Source: Thermoanaerobaculia bacterium (GTDB lineage Bacteria; Acidobacteriota; Thermoanaerobaculia; Multivoradales; J023). From it: 49,091 nt of DNA. The notes beneath the pieces are model-generated. The model made no database searches. It was given only the letters and a program-made list of their open reading frames with translations, and was not told the origin of the DNA. The stretch spans positions 11,952 to 61,042 of the forward strand of contig JALCBJ010000038.1 of the NCBI GenBank assembly GCA_028066595.1. The letters run 5' to 3'. Position numbers and translations under genes: made by a program. Shown in pieces: positions 7,886 to 16,748 of the stretch; the first letter of the stretch is position 1; every line of letters begins with the position of its first letter.

Positions 7886-9343
7886 ATGACGCAACTACCT
7901 ACATCGTCCCCGAACCGATCCTCCGAGATCGACATCTCCTACCGCCATATCGTGGCTATCGCCTGGCCGCTGCTGGTATCCCAGCTCAGCTTCACGGCCA
8001 TGGGACTCATCGACACCATGATGGTAGGCCGCCTCGGCGTCACCACCCTGGCTGCCGTTGGGCTCGCAAACTTCCTCACATTCTGGCTCCTCAGCTTCTT
8101 CTTCGGCCTCCTCACCGGTGTCAATACGCTGGTGGCGCAAGCTGTCGGAGCACAAAGAAACGAGGCCGTCGGTCGTGCCCTCTGGCAGGGCCTCTATGCC
8201 TCGTTCTTCGGCGCTTTGCTCCTGGCCGCCTTCATTCCGGTGGTGCCGACCGCCCTCGCTTGGACCGGAGCCGACCGCGACATGTTGGGCATCGCCTCGA
8301 ACTACATGATCTGGCGCCTCGTCGGCGTCGGTGCACTGGGAATCTACCTGGCCGCCGACAACTTCTATCGCGGCTTGGGTGAGACTCGCATTCCGATGAT
8401 CTGCGGCGTTGCACAGCTGGTCGTCAACTGTGGCGTCAACTACCTGCTGATCTTCGGGAAGGCAGGATTCCCCGCCCTAGGTGCCACCGGGGCGGCCATC
8501 GGAACCGCAGTGGCCCAGCTGATCATGGGTGGCGTCCTCATCGCCACGATCTTGCTGCGCCGACGCCATGCCCGATATCGAGTCCGGCAGACCTGGAGAC
8601 CGCATGTCGCAACCGTGCGCCGGTTGGTAGCCGTGGGCCTTCCTGTGGGCGTTCAGATGTTCATGGAGATGGGTGGCTTCACGATCTTCACGGCCTTGGT
8701 GGCGCGCCTCGGTGCGCCGCAGATGGCGGCCACCAATGCAGTGCTCCAGGTGTGGAGTTTCGCACTGATGTTCGCCTTCGCCATCTCCGTGACGGCGACG
8801 ACGCTCTCGGGCCAAGCTGTGGGCGCGGGAGAACACGCTACGGCGCGCAGGGCGACTTGGCGAGTTCTGCTCGTTGGCGCTGCGCCCATGGTCGTCATGT
8901 GTACCGTGTTCCTCACGGTACCAGAGGCGCTGATGTCACTGTTCGCCGAAGCGGGAGACGCTCAGGTGCTCATGCCGTTCGCCCGACCACTTTTCCTCAT
9001 CGCGGTGATCTTCTTGATCTTCGACCTGCCGTTCAATGCCATCTCCGGAGCTCTTCGCGGCGCCGGCGACACCAAATATCCGATGTACGTGAGCATCGCG
9101 ATGTCGTGGTTGGTTTTTGTTCCCGCGGTATGGTTCGCCAGCCCGCGGTACGGTGTGGTCGGTGCCTGGTGGTGCCTCGTGCTACTGGTGTTGCCGCAGC
9201 TCGGGTTCATTACCCATCGTTTCCAGGGCAACCGCTGGTTCCTGGCGGCGACGCCGGCCACCGACTCGGTCGAGTCTGAAGAGGAGCCTCAACCGGACGT
9301 CCAGTCCGTCAGCGCGGCGAGCACTTCCTCGAGCCCGGCATAG
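7886..9343 (+). CDS. MATE family multidrug/toxin efflux protein
   Basis: This 485-residue membrane protein has about 12 hydrophobic segments in two similar halves. The N-terminus (IAWPLLVSQLSFTAMGLIDT, then MMVGRLG) is the classic NorM/DinF-type MATE signature. MATE proteins export cationic drugs, toxins or metabolites in exchange for Na+ or H+ at the inner membrane. I use the ATG at 7886; a TTG at 7877 is in frame. No strong ribosome binding site or own promoter is visible, and a terminator lies 88 nt upstream, so expression may depend on read-through. Its last 55 bp overlap the end of the convergent ABC gene. Family assignment is secure; the substrate cannot be told. Confidence 0.92.
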   Translation: MTQLPTSSPNRSSEIDISYRHIVAIAWPLLVSQLSFTAMGLIDTMMVGRLGVTTLAAVGLANFLTFWLLSFFFGLLTGVNTLVAQAVGAQRNEAVGRALWQGLYASFFGALLLAAFIPVVPTALAWTGADRDMLGIASNYMIWRLVGVGALGIYLAADNFYRGLGETRIPMICGVAQLVVNCGVNYLLIFGKAGFPALGATGAAIGTAVAQLIMGGVLIATILLRRRHARYRVRQTWRPHVATVRRLVAVGLPVGVQMFMEMGGFTIFTALVARLGAPQMAATNAVLQVWSFALMFAFAISVTATTLSGQAVGAGEHATARRATWRVLLVGAAPMVVMCTVFLTVPEALMSLFAEAGDAQVLMPFARPLFLIAVIFLIFDLPFNAISGALRGAGDTKYPMYVSIAMSWLVFVPAVWFASPRYGVVGAWWCLVLLVLPQLGFITHRFQGNRWFLAATPATDSVESEEEPQPDVQSVSAASTSSSPA

Positions 9344-10356
9344 GTCTTCGGAGCAGCGTCCGGGCCAGGCAGGAGAAGCTGCCAGCTTGGCCCGGACGCG
9401 GTGTCGTCGATCTCGAGCTTCAGATCGGAGGCTGGATCGAGCTGGAACCCGAGACGCTGAAGGCCCCGGCGTGTCCACGTGGCCGCCAGGCCTTCACCCT
9501 CGACCCAGGCCCTGCCTCTCCGACGCCGGGAAAACTCGAAGGAGCCGCTGGCTGGATCGAATTCCACGCCCTCGGATGCAAACACCTGTTGGAACGAGCC
9601 GTCGAGCACGAGGGTCTCTGGCATGCCTTGAATCAGCTGACCTGGTCGACCCATTTTCGAAGGTGCGAGGAGCCACAGTCGGTCAGCGCAGCGTAGCGCC
9701 AGTTCGAGATCGTGCGTCGCGAGAACGACCGCCTTGCCCATCTGAGATTCCCCGTCGCCGTGAGCGATCCGTTGTAGGAGCCGCACGATCTCGACGCGTC
9801 GAGGCAGATCGAGGTAGGCCGTCACCTCGTCGAGCAACAACACCTCCGGTTCTTGGGCCAGGGCGCGAGCGATCGTCACCTTCTGTCGCTCGCCGTCGGA
9901 CATCTCCACCAGAGGTCGACGGGCAAGGTGCAGCGCGTCCACGACAGTCAGCGCCCTGTACATCACGTCTCGATCGTCCTCCGACAGGGCACCGGTCCAC
10001 GAGGTATGTGGATGGCGGCCGAGCCGGACCAGATCCTCGCCGGTCATGAGTCCTGGCAGAGCGTGATCCGTAAGGACCACCGCCAACCTCCGAGCTAGCG
10101 AACGCGGGCTCCAGTCGCCAAGTGCCTTGCCGTCGATCTCCGTCCGGCCAGCCATGGGCCTCTGGAGCCCAGCCAGGGTCCGGAGTAGCGTCGACTTACC
10201 CGCGCCGTTCGGGCCCAGGAGGCAGATCAGCTCCCCCTCTCGTACCTCGAGATCAAGCTCCTCCGCGATGATCTGTACCGGAGCCATACCGGGCGCCGAA
10301 GCACCGCTGCGATATCCGATCGTCAGATCACGCGCTCTGAGTCGTGTGCGGTTCAC
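9289..10356 (-). CDS. ABC transporter ATP-binding protein, FecE/BtuD-like, with C-terminal extension
   Basis: Walker A GPNGAGKST lies at residues 48-56. The signature is MSDGERQKV, Walker B is VLLLDEVT, and the H-loop is in VVLATHDLEL. The core resembles ATPases of iron-siderophore or cobalamin importers. At 355 residues it is about 100 longer than that family; the last 110 residues are not recognised. No permease or binding-protein gene is nearby, so the partner is unknown. The start is uncertain: the frame is open to ATGs at 10389 and 10434, but those lie in or before a hairpin that probably ends the ribosomal operon. The GTG at 10354-10356 gives a normal ABC start (MNRTRLRARDLTIGY). Its 3' end overlaps the MATE gene by 55 bp. 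Confidence 0.85.
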   Translation of the reverse strand: MNRTRLRARDLTIGYRSGASAPGMAPVQIIAEELDLEVREGELICLLGPNGAGKSTLLRTLAGLQRPMAGRTEIDGKALGDWSPRSLARRLAVVLTDHALPGLMTGEDLVRLGRHPHTSWTGALSEDDRDVMYRALTVVDALHLARRPLVEMSDGERQKVTIARALAQEPEVLLLDEVTAYLDLPRRVEIVRLLQRIAHGDGESQMGKAVVLATHDLELALRCADRLWLLAPSKMGRPGQLIQGMPETLVLDGSFQQVFASEGVEFDPASGSFEFSRRRRGRAWVEGEGLAATWTRRGLQRLGFQLDPASDLKLEIDDTASGPSWQLLLPGPDAAPKTYAGLEEVLAALTDWTSG

Positions 10357-10373
10357 TCTGTCTGAAACGCGAA

Positions 10374-10407
10374 ACGACGCCGAGCCCATGGGAGGCTGCG
10401 GCGTCGT
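10374..10407 (-). terminator. Hairpin downstream of rpmE, probable terminator
   Basis: A perfect 9-bp stem, ACGACGCCG/CGGCGTCGT, has a 16-nt loop. Read on the minus strand it follows rpmE by about 40 nt and is succeeded by TTCGCGTTTC, a poor T-tract. It bears on where the ABC gene starts. Confidence 0.45.
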
Positions 10408-10446
10408 TGCATGGAGCGCAATCCCTGCGGACATGAAGGAAGGAGC

Positions 10447-10701
10447 TCAGCCCTTCTTCTTGCCCTTGCCGTATTTGCGCTGAAACTTCTCGATGCGGCC
10501 GGCGGTATCGACGAAACGCTGCTGGCCGGTGAAGAACGGATGCGACGCCGAAGAGATCTCGAGGCGGATCACGTAGTGATCGACACCATCGATCTCACGA
10601 ACCTCTTCGCTGGTCAGAGTCGAGCGGGTCTGGAACTCGAAATCCGAACCGGTATCGAGAAAGACGACGGGGTGATAGTCGGGATGGATGTCGGCTTTCA
10701 T
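10447..10701 (-). CDS. rpmE: 50S ribosomal protein L31 type B
   Basis: The 84-residue protein starts [17 protein letters not shown], the standard type B L31 opening. The middle, [21 protein letters not shown], is also typical. It has no cysteine, so it is the zinc-independent form. L31 sits on the large subunit and bridges the subunits. The gene follows rpmB by 10 bp on the same strand, so the two are co-transcribed. Basic C-terminal tail KYGKGKKKG. Confidence 0.96.
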   Translation of the reverse strand: MKADIHPDYHPVVFLDTGSDFEFQTRSTLTSEEVREIDGVDHYVIRLEISSASHPFFTGQQRFVDTAGRIEKFQRKYGKGKKKG

Positions 10702-10711
10702 GCCTCTGTCC

Positions 10712-10951
10712 TCAGGTGACGTCGCGCAGGGTCAGGCCCTGATCGCGCAGATAGGGCAAGAGCCCCTTCTTGTTGATGGTGCGCAGGGCACGAGTGGAGA
10801 GTTTGACGCGAACCCAACGCCCCAGCTCGGTGACGTAGATGCGCTTACTCTGAATGTTCGGTCTCTGCCACTTCGGGGTGACGTTGTGCGCGTGCGACAC
10901 GTTCTTTCCCGCGAGCGGCTTCTTGCCGGTGATTTGGCATTTCCTTGGCAC
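10712..10951 (-). CDS. rpmB: 50S ribosomal protein L28
   Basis: This 79-residue protein starts at a GTG (10949-10951) preceded by AGGAG with about 8 nt spacing. It reads [23 protein letters not shown], then [23 protein letters not shown], both hallmark L28 segments. Only one cysteine (Cys5) is present, so the four-cysteine zinc ribbon of some L28 proteins is missing. It is the first gene of an rpmB-rpmE pair. Confidence 0.96.
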   Translation of the reverse strand: MPRKCQITGKKPLAGKNVSHAHNVTPKWQRPNIQSKRIYVTELGRWVRVKLSTRALRTINKKGLLPYLRDQGLTLRDVT

Positions 10952-11311
10952 GGCCCTGACTCCTGGGTGCGTGGTGTTACGAAGAACGGTGAATCTGTTT
11001 GGCTTGCATCCGACCTGAACGGATTGACATCTTCGGTCTCGATCCGCGATGCCCGAGGGGGACGGTCAGGTCCGATCGACAGGGCGAATGGCGGGCGTAG
11101 TCGGCGGCGAGCGGCGCGGCGTGGACACACCGCGGGCAGGACCGGCATTGTAGGTCAGGCCCGCGGCGAGATCAAGGCCCAGTGCAGATCGTATATGCTG
11201 AGCGGGACTACCCAGTCAAACAGCATCTGGTTCTGAGAAAACGCACAAAGCGGCTCGGCCTGGGACGCCGACTGTCCTTGCGTGCCGTTCCCTACCCTAC
11301 GGAGCCCCCAA
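10952..11311. other. 360-bp divergent intergenic region
   Basis: This stretch separates rpmB (minus) from the flavin oxidase gene (plus). A perfect TTGACA occurs at 11024-11029 on the plus strand but lacks a good -10. TATGCT at 11194-11199 is a possible -10 without a -35. No tRNA, repeat or convincing ORF was seen. Confidence 0.4.
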
Positions 11312-13105
11312 ATGAGCGCCGAGACACCGAACCCGCAATCTCCGTCCATCAGCCGCCGAGACCTTCTCAAAGCCCTAGGTCTGGCTGGGGCCGGCACCGT
11401 GGTCGTGCAGGCCACCGGAGGTCTTGGCATGGCCAGAACGCTGGCAATGGACCTCCCCGAAGTCTCCTCCGACGTCGGCCGGGGCCGCCACGTGGTCATC
11501 CTCGGTGGCGGCGTCGGTGGCCTGACAGCGGCCTTCAAGCTGCAACAGGCGGGTTTCGTCTGTACGGTCCTGGAGGCGAGATCGGTCGTCGGTGGGCGGT
11601 CGCTCACGCTGCGCCGAGGCGACGTGTTGGTGGAGAAACCGCTTCTCCCCTATAAGGACACCGGACAGCGCGAATCGGCGCAGACCTGTGTATTCCGCCC
11701 GGGTGGCGCGACAGGCTACGACCGGCCGTACCTGAACGCCGGGCCGGGACGCATTCCTTCCGCCCACACCCACGTCCTGGACCTGTGCAAGGAGCTCGCG
11801 GTTCCGCTCGAGGTCTACATCATGGAGAGCCGATCCAACCTGGTCCACGGACGAGCTCCCAGTCGAGTCAACCGGCACGTAGCCAACGATGCTCGGGGCT
11901 GGATCGCACAGGAGCTCTACCTGCGGGTAGATGAGATCGAAGGACTGAACGGCAGCCAGCGTACCGCTCTTCGCCAACTCTTGATCGAGTTCGGCTCCCT
12001 GGGCAACGGCAAGGTAGGCAAGCCAGGAATCTACGCCGAGAACGGCAAGTACCAGCGGCCGGACCAGGCTCGCGCGGGCTACAAAGTTCTACCGGGAGTC
12101 GACGACGGAATCCCCGTCGATCCCCTGCCGCTGACGGAGGTCCTGGACACGGGGTTCTGGGCTACGCGCTTCTATCAACCCGAGGACTTCCTCTGGCAAC
12201 CGACACTCTTTCAGCCGATCGGTGGCATGGATCGCATCGTCGGTGCCCTGGTCAAAGCCGTGGGTTCTAGGAACGTCCGTACGGACGCCGTGGTCCGCGG
12301 CATCGAGTTCGACAAGGCGACCGACCAATGGATTCTCGAGGTCGCTGGTCATTCGCCGATTCGAGCCCATGCGTGCATCAGCAACATTCCGATGCCGCTT
12401 CTCGAGAAGCCGCTGGGAAACCTCGACCAGCAACCCTTTCCTCCGGACTTCAAGGCCGCGCTGCGCAACGTCTTCGGCATCGACGCCACGGGCACCGGCG
12501 GCTTCCTGGCACCGACGACCAAGGTTGGCTGGCAAGCCCCTCGTGCACTGTGGCAGCAACCCGACCCGGCAGTGAACCGGGTCGTGCCCATCTTCGGCGG
12601 GATCTCGTGGACCTCTCATCCTATGACCCAGCTTTGGTATCCGTCCGACCGGATCTTTGATGAGCTAGGTGTGCTCACCGGCGCCTACAACTTCGGTGCA
12701 GACGCGACTCAATGGGGCCAATTCTCACCCTACTGGCGCTTGCAGCAGGCCCGTACAGGTGCCCAAGACTTGGGCGGTGACGCTTTTGCCGACGGGTTGG
12801 CTGCAGGCCTCGCCATCGCCTGGCAGAACATCGAGCATCTGCGAGGCGGATGGGCTCAGTGGCAGAACGTGCCCGACGGTGAGGCCAGTTACAACGCTCT
12901 CCTGGCGGGAGCACGGGACAGCCGGTTCTACATCTGTGGCGACCAGATGTCGCAGCTGCCGGGTTGGCAGGAAGGTGCTGTGGCGTCCGCTCTCCATGCC
13001 ACCGCGATGCTTTGTGTCCCGACCTTCACCGCGCCGACCGTGGACTCGGTGCCGGATAGCCGCATGATGGTGGAGGGCATGATCTCCTTCGACTTGGATG
13101 GCTGA
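11312..13105 (+). CDS. Tat-exported FAD-dependent amine oxidase family protein
   Basis: This 597-residue protein opens with a twin-arginine signal (SRRDLLKALGLAGAGTVVVQA near residues 12-32). An FAD-binding Rossmann motif, HVVILGGGVGGLTAAF, follows near residue 62, with VLEARSVVGGRSLT completing the dinucleotide-binding fold. The C-terminal FAD-contact region is FYICGDQMSQLPGWQEGAVASAL. This matches the flavin amine oxidase/phytoene-desaturase-like superfamily, whose members oxidise amines, amino acids or polyenes. Export folded with its cofactor through Tat is implied. The ATG at 11312 has GGAG at 11301-11304, 7 nt upstream; an in-frame GTG at 11282 is less likely. The substrate cannot be inferred. 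Confidence 0.85.
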   Translation: MSAETPNPQSPSISRRDLLKALGLAGAGTVVVQATGGLGMARTLAMDLPEVSSDVGRGRHVVILGGGVGGLTAAFKLQQAGFVCTVLEARSVVGGRSLTLRRGDVLVEKPLLPYKDTGQRESAQTCVFRPGGATGYDRPYLNAGPGRIPSAHTHVLDLCKELAVPLEVYIMESRSNLVHGRAPSRVNRHVANDARGWIAQELYLRVDEIEGLNGSQRTALRQLLIEFGSLGNGKVGKPGIYAENGKYQRPDQARAGYKVLPGVDDGIPVDPLPLTEVLDTGFWATRFYQPEDFLWQPTLFQPIGGMDRIVGALVKAVGSRNVRTDAVVRGIEFDKATDQWILEVAGHSPIRAHACISNIPMPLLEKPLGNLDQQPFPPDFKAALRNVFGIDATGTGGFLAPTTKVGWQAPRALWQQPDPAVNRVVPIFGGISWTSHPMTQLWYPSDRIFDELGVLTGAYNFGADATQWGQFSPYWRLQQARTGAQDLGGDAFADGLAAGLAIAWQNIEHLRGGWAQWQNVPDGEASYNALLAGARDSRFYICGDQMSQLPGWQEGAVASALHATAMLCVPTFTAPTVDSVPDSRMMVEGMISFDLDG

Positions 13106-13162
13106 CGGCATGGAGCTCGGACCTGCATGTCCAAGGAGTCACTGTAGGCTCTGGGATCGCTG

Positions 13163-13206
13163 CTGTCGTGATCGAGTTGGTGGTCCTCGTCACTCGAGCA
13201 CGACAG
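13163..13206. other. Two-part stem-loop between the oxidase and dehydrogenase genes
   Basis: An outer 8-bp stem, CTGTCGTG (13163-13170) with CACGACAG (13199-13206), and an inner 5-bp stem TCGAG/CTCGA are separated by single-base mismatches around a 16-nt loop. It lies 58 nt after the oxidase stop and has no T-run. It could slow transcription or bind a regulator. Confidence 0.35.
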
Positions 13207-13273
13207 TGCTCATGATCACTTCCCGATCCTGACTCGCCTTCACGCGGGGGGCCTTACACGGTTCGAGACGGCG

Positions 13274-13301
13274 TTGAGCTGGTAGGCGCAGCTGTTAGAT
13301 T
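13274..13301 (+). promoter_or_regulatory. Promoter of the saccharopine-dehydrogenase-like gene
   Basis: TTGAGC (13274-13279) and TAGATT (13296-13301) are 16 bp apart, and the -10 carries an upstream TG (extended -10). The -10 ends 9 nt before the ATG at 13311, so the leader would be only 2-3 nt. Confidence 0.5.
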
Positions 13302-13310
13302 GCGCCCGCG

Positions 13311-14693
13311 ATGACGACCTCCGACCCTCTTGCGAAGAACGTCCTGGTGCTCGGTGCCGGGTTCAGCACGCCCTACCTCATCCAACGACTGCTCGATCGT
13401 GCCGAGTCTCTCGGTGCTCAGATCACGGTGGCCGACGTAGATCGAGCCGCAGCCGCCCATCGGGTCGGCAATCACCCTCGGGGCCGCGCCATTGCCCTCG
13501 ACGTCACCAGCGAGGCGTCGGTCGACGAGTTCAGCCTCGCTGACCTTGTCGTCTGTCTGATTCCACCCAAGCTCCAGCCTCTCGTGGCCCGTCGTTGTGT
13601 GGAGCATCGGGCTCACATGGTGTCCGCGTCGTACCGCTCTCGGGAGATCCGCGAGTTGGAGGACGATGCCCGTGCCGCAGGTGTCGCCCTGATGACCGAG
13701 ATGGGTCTGGATCCGGGCATCGACCTGATGTCGGCGCAACGCATCATCGAGGAGATTCAGGGCCGTGGCGGGGTCGTGGAGAGCTTCCTCTCCTACGGCG
13801 GCGGCCTGCCTGAGGTCGAGTTCGACGGCAATCCTCTGCGCTACTGCGTCACGTGGAACCCGCGCAACGTCGCCATGGCGGGAGAGTCGGGTGCGCAGTT
13901 CCTTCGTCGGGGTGCCGTTCGCTTGCAGCCCTGGCACGAAGTCTTCCAGCAAAGCTGGACCGTCGACGTTCCGGGCCTAGGTGCGATGGATGCATACTCC
14001 AACCGCGACGCCATTGCCTATCGAGAGATCCACGGCATCGAGCACGTCCACACCCTGGTGCGGGGAACCCTACGCTATCCCGGTTTCTGTCGCGTGTGGC
14101 AACTGGTCGTCCGTCTCGGCTTGCCCAACGAGCAACTCTACGTCCCCAACCTGCAAGAGCGGACCTGGGCCGAGCTGCTGACCATGTTCCTGCCACGCGA
14201 CGTGACGGGCTCCGATCTTCGCGATCGGACGGCGCACTACCTGGGCCTCGAACGACGAGACGGACGGCTCGACGTACTCGAATGGCTAGGCCTCTTCTCG
14301 GACGAGCCCGTGGCAGTCGCGGGACGTCGGCCAGTCGACGCGCTGGTCAGTCTCTTGGAACGCAAGTTGCCGCTGCCGGAAGGTGCACGGGATCTGGTGG
14401 TACTCCACCATGACTTCGTGGCGCGCTATGAGGACGCGCATCGCTCCAGACGCGAACGTACGCTGTCGACCTTCATCTGCCACGGCTCGCCGCAGGGCAC
14501 CGGAGGAACCACGGCCATGGCGCGCACCGTGGGCCTTCCCGCGGCACTGGGCGCCGAGCTTCTCCTGCGGGGTGAGCTCCGTCGCACCGGCGCGCTCTCC
14601 CCTACCGATCCCGACGTCTATCGTCCGGTTCTGGCAGCGTTGGATGCCGAAGGTCTGACCTTCGAAGAAACCACCGAGCCCATCGAGTCGTAG
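13311..14693 (+). CDS. Saccharopine dehydrogenase-like protein (LYS9 type)
   Basis: This 460-residue protein has an N-terminal NAD(P)-binding Rossmann fold (KNVLVLGAGFSTPYLIQRLL, then ITVADVD). The conserved segment VALMTEMGLDPGIDLMSAQ near residue 125 is diagnostic of saccharopine dehydrogenase (glutamate-forming) and relatives. The C-terminal ICHGSPQGTGGTTAMARTVGLPAALGA segment also fits. LYS9 enzymes reduce or oxidise the saccharopine/aminoadipate-semialdehyde link in lysine metabolism. Relatives include carboxynorspermidine and homospermidine enzymes, so the substrate is not fixed. It has its own promoter and no visible ribosome binding site. The oxidase gene lies 205 bp upstream on the same strand. 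Confidence 0.85.
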   Translation: MTTSDPLAKNVLVLGAGFSTPYLIQRLLDRAESLGAQITVADVDRAAAAHRVGNHPRGRAIALDVTSEASVDEFSLADLVVCLIPPKLQPLVARRCVEHRAHMVSASYRSREIRELEDDARAAGVALMTEMGLDPGIDLMSAQRIIEEIQGRGGVVESFLSYGGGLPEVEFDGNPLRYCVTWNPRNVAMAGESGAQFLRRGAVRLQPWHEVFQQSWTVDVPGLGAMDAYSNRDAIAYREIHGIEHVHTLVRGTLRYPGFCRVWQLVVRLGLPNEQLYVPNLQERTWAELLTMFLPRDVTGSDLRDRTAHYLGLERRDGRLDVLEWLGLFSDEPVAVAGRRPVDALVSLLERKLPLPEGARDLVVLHHDFVARYEDAHRSRRERTLSTFICHGSPQGTGGTTAMARTVGLPAALGAELLLRGELRRTGALSPTDPDVYRPVLAALDAEGLTFEETTEPIES

Positions 14694-14713
14694 GCGCCGA
14701 GCGGTCAGCCGAC

Positions 14714-15916
14714 GTGGCCAAGAAGCAGAAGAGGTTCAAACGTAGGGGCGGTTCGAAGTCCCAGCTCGATCAGCGTCTCAGCAAGACCGCGCGAGAGCTT
14801 TACCAGGGCCTGCGGGAGGAAGATCTCGAGTTCGAGGAGGCCTGGGATGATGGGGGCCTCGGCGCGTCGTTCGGCCGGGCCAGCACACCGAACCGGCGAT
14901 CCGCCCGCAGCCCGCGCGCCAGCAGCTCGGGCCAACGCGACGGTCTGGACGAAGCGGACGTCGGCCCCACCACCGAGGGTACGGTCTATGCTCTCGCGTC
15001 TGGCATCGCGTGGGTCCAGGACGATGAAGGCCACCGCCACGAGTGCGCCCTGCCCACTCGTCTGGCGGCAGATCAGCAGTCGTCCATCGCGGTGGGCGAT
15101 CGCGTGCTGTGGGCGCCGGTCGCCACAGCACACGACGCTTCGGACAGCTCGTCGGACGATCTGCGGGTCGTCGAGGTCCTGCCGCGGCGTACCTTCCTCG
15201 GTCGACCCGACCCACTGAACCCGCGCCTTCAACGGGTCGTGGCAGCCAACGTCGACATCGTGGTGCAGGTGGCGTCGGTGGTGAGACCTCCGCTCCGCCC
15301 GGCACTCGTGGATCGCTACTTGATCGCGATCCAACAGGGACATGCTGAGCCGGTATTGTGTGTCAACAAGGCCGATCTCCTCGACGACAGCGACGATCCC
15401 GAGACCAGCCGAGCCAAAGCGGAGCTTCAGCTCGCCGACTATCGGGCTCTCGATCTGCCACTGGTCTGGACGTCGGTGAAATCAGGCACCGGACTCGACG
15501 AGCTGCGGGGTCTACTCGAGGGGAAGACAGCCGCGTTCGTTGGTCACTCGGGAGTCGGCAAGTCCAGTCTGATCAATGCCCTGGCCCCGGAGGTCGATGC
15601 TGCGACCGGCGCTGTCAGCCAGTCCTACGGAACCGGTCGCCATACGACGACCCGTTCCGATCTATACGACCTGGGAGACTTCCGCCTGATCGACACACCC
15701 GGCATCCGTGAGATGGGCCTGTGGAACCTCGATCCGATTGCATTGCGCGACTATTTCCCCGAATTCGAAGATGCCGCCCGCAGCTGCCGATTCCGCGACT
15801 GCTCTCACCTTCACGAGCCCGACTGTGTCGTGCGGCGCGGGGTCGAGGACGGCGACATCTCTCGAAGACGGTACGAGACCTACCTACGAATCCTGGAATC
15901 GTTGAATGAACCGTAG
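14714..15916 (+). CDS. rsgA: Ribosome small-subunit GTPase RsgA
   Basis: This 400-residue protein shows the circularly permuted GTPase order of RsgA/YjeQ: NKAD (G4, near 218), then GHSGVGKS (G1, about 277-284), then DTPG (G3). The C-terminal zinc site is CRFRDCSHLHEPDC. An OB-fold region (EGTVYALASGIAWV) precedes the GTPase. The family acts in late 30S maturation. The start is GTG at 14714, 20 bp after the upstream gene. The N-terminus has a basic stretch (KKQKRFKRRGGSKSQ) and a disordered acidic/serine-rich segment of about 90 residues, longer than usual. Confidence 0.95.
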   Translation: MAKKQKRFKRRGGSKSQLDQRLSKTARELYQGLREEDLEFEEAWDDGGLGASFGRASTPNRRSARSPRASSSGQRDGLDEADVGPTTEGTVYALASGIAWVQDDEGHRHECALPTRLAADQQSSIAVGDRVLWAPVATAHDASDSSSDDLRVVEVLPRRTFLGRPDPLNPRLQRVVAANVDIVVQVASVVRPPLRPALVDRYLIAIQQGHAEPVLCVNKADLLDDSDDPETSRAKAELQLADYRALDLPLVWTSVKSGTGLDELRGLLEGKTAAFVGHSGVGKSSLINALAPEVDAATGAVSQSYGTGRHTTTRSDLYDLGDFRLIDTPGIREMGLWNLDPIALRDYFPEFEDAARSCRFRDCSHLHEPDCVVRRGVEDGDISRRRYETYLRILESLNEP

Positions 15917-15973
15917 GCGGAACGGACCGCGCACCCCAGAGTGGCGACCGTTTTCATCGCTAGCTTTCGAAGC

Positions 15974-16744
15974 TCAGCGCGGCGGCATGCGCAGCGCACC
16001 GTCGAGACGGATCACCTCGCCATTGAGGTAGGCATTCTCGACGATATGGCGCACCAGTGCTCCGTATTCCGAAGGCTGGCCGAGGCGGCGGGGGAACGGA
16101 ATCCCGGCAGCGAGCGCCTCGCGAACGTTCTCCGGCATCCCTGCCAAAAGTGGCGTGTCGAAAGTTCCCGGCGCAATGGTGAGCACGCGGACTCCGGTCT
16201 TCATTAGATCGCGAGCCGCGGGAAGTGTCAGGCCCACGACGCCCCCCTTGGACGAAGAATAGGCAGCCTGCCCGATCTGACCTTCGAAGGCTGCTACCGA
16301 CGCGGTGTTCACCACCACACCCCGCTCACCGTCGTCGTTGGGCTCGTTGCCGGCCATTGCGGCCGCGGCAAGGCGCAGCACGTTAAAAGTGCCGATGAGG
16401 TTGACCTCGATCACCTTGCGATAGAGGTCCAGGTCATGGGGAGAGCCGTCTCGTCCGACGACCTTCGCAGCCGGCCCGATACCCGCGCAACTGACGGCGA
16501 TACGCAGATCGCCGAGACGCTGGGCCGCCGAGATCGCCGCTCGTACTTGATCCGCATCGGCGACGTTGGTGGCGGCGAAAACCACGCCTTCTCCGAGCTC
16601 GTCAGCCAGGCCTTGGCCGCGCTCGGCATTGAGGTCGGCGATGACGGCCTTCGATCCTGCGGACACGAGCGCGCGGATCGTCGCCTCTCCCAGACCAGAC
16701 GCACCGCCGGTAACCAGCGCTACGGTGTTGCTATCGATGTTCAT
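15974..16744 (-). CDS. SDR family 3-hydroxyacyl-CoA dehydrogenase (type 2-like)
   Basis: The protein has 256 residues from the ATG at 16742-16744; a longer reading to 16873 lacks support. The Rossmann motif is [11 protein letters not shown], and the active site shows Ser in [10 protein letters not shown] and the YSSSK Tyr/Lys pair, all intact. The sequence ([47 protein letters not shown]) resembles HSD17B10/type II 3-hydroxyacyl-CoA dehydrogenases, which oxidise 3-hydroxyacyl-CoA with NAD+. It begins 4 bp after the end of a second 3-hydroxyacyl-CoA dehydrogenase gene, so both belong to one fatty-acid or branched-chain degradation operon. GAGG lies 9 nt before the ATG. Confidence 0.9.
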   Translation of the reverse strand: MNIDSNTVALVTGGASGLGEATIRALVSAGSKAVIADLNAERGQGLADELGEGVVFAATNVADADQVRAAISAAQRLGDLRIAVSCAGIGPAAKVVGRDGSPHDLDLYRKVIEVNLIGTFNVLRLAAAAMAGNEPNDDGERGVVVNTASVAAFEGQIGQAAYSSSKGGVVGLTLPAARDLMKTGVRVLTIAPGTFDTPLLAGMPENVREALAAGIPFPRRLGQPSEYGALVRHIVENAYLNGEVIRLDGALRMPPR

Positions 16745-16748
16745 GGAG

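Noticed and set aside
11024..11029. Perfect TTGACA upstream of the flavin oxidase gene
   Set aside because: No acceptable -10 at 15-19 bp downstream, and it is nearly 290 bp from the start codon.
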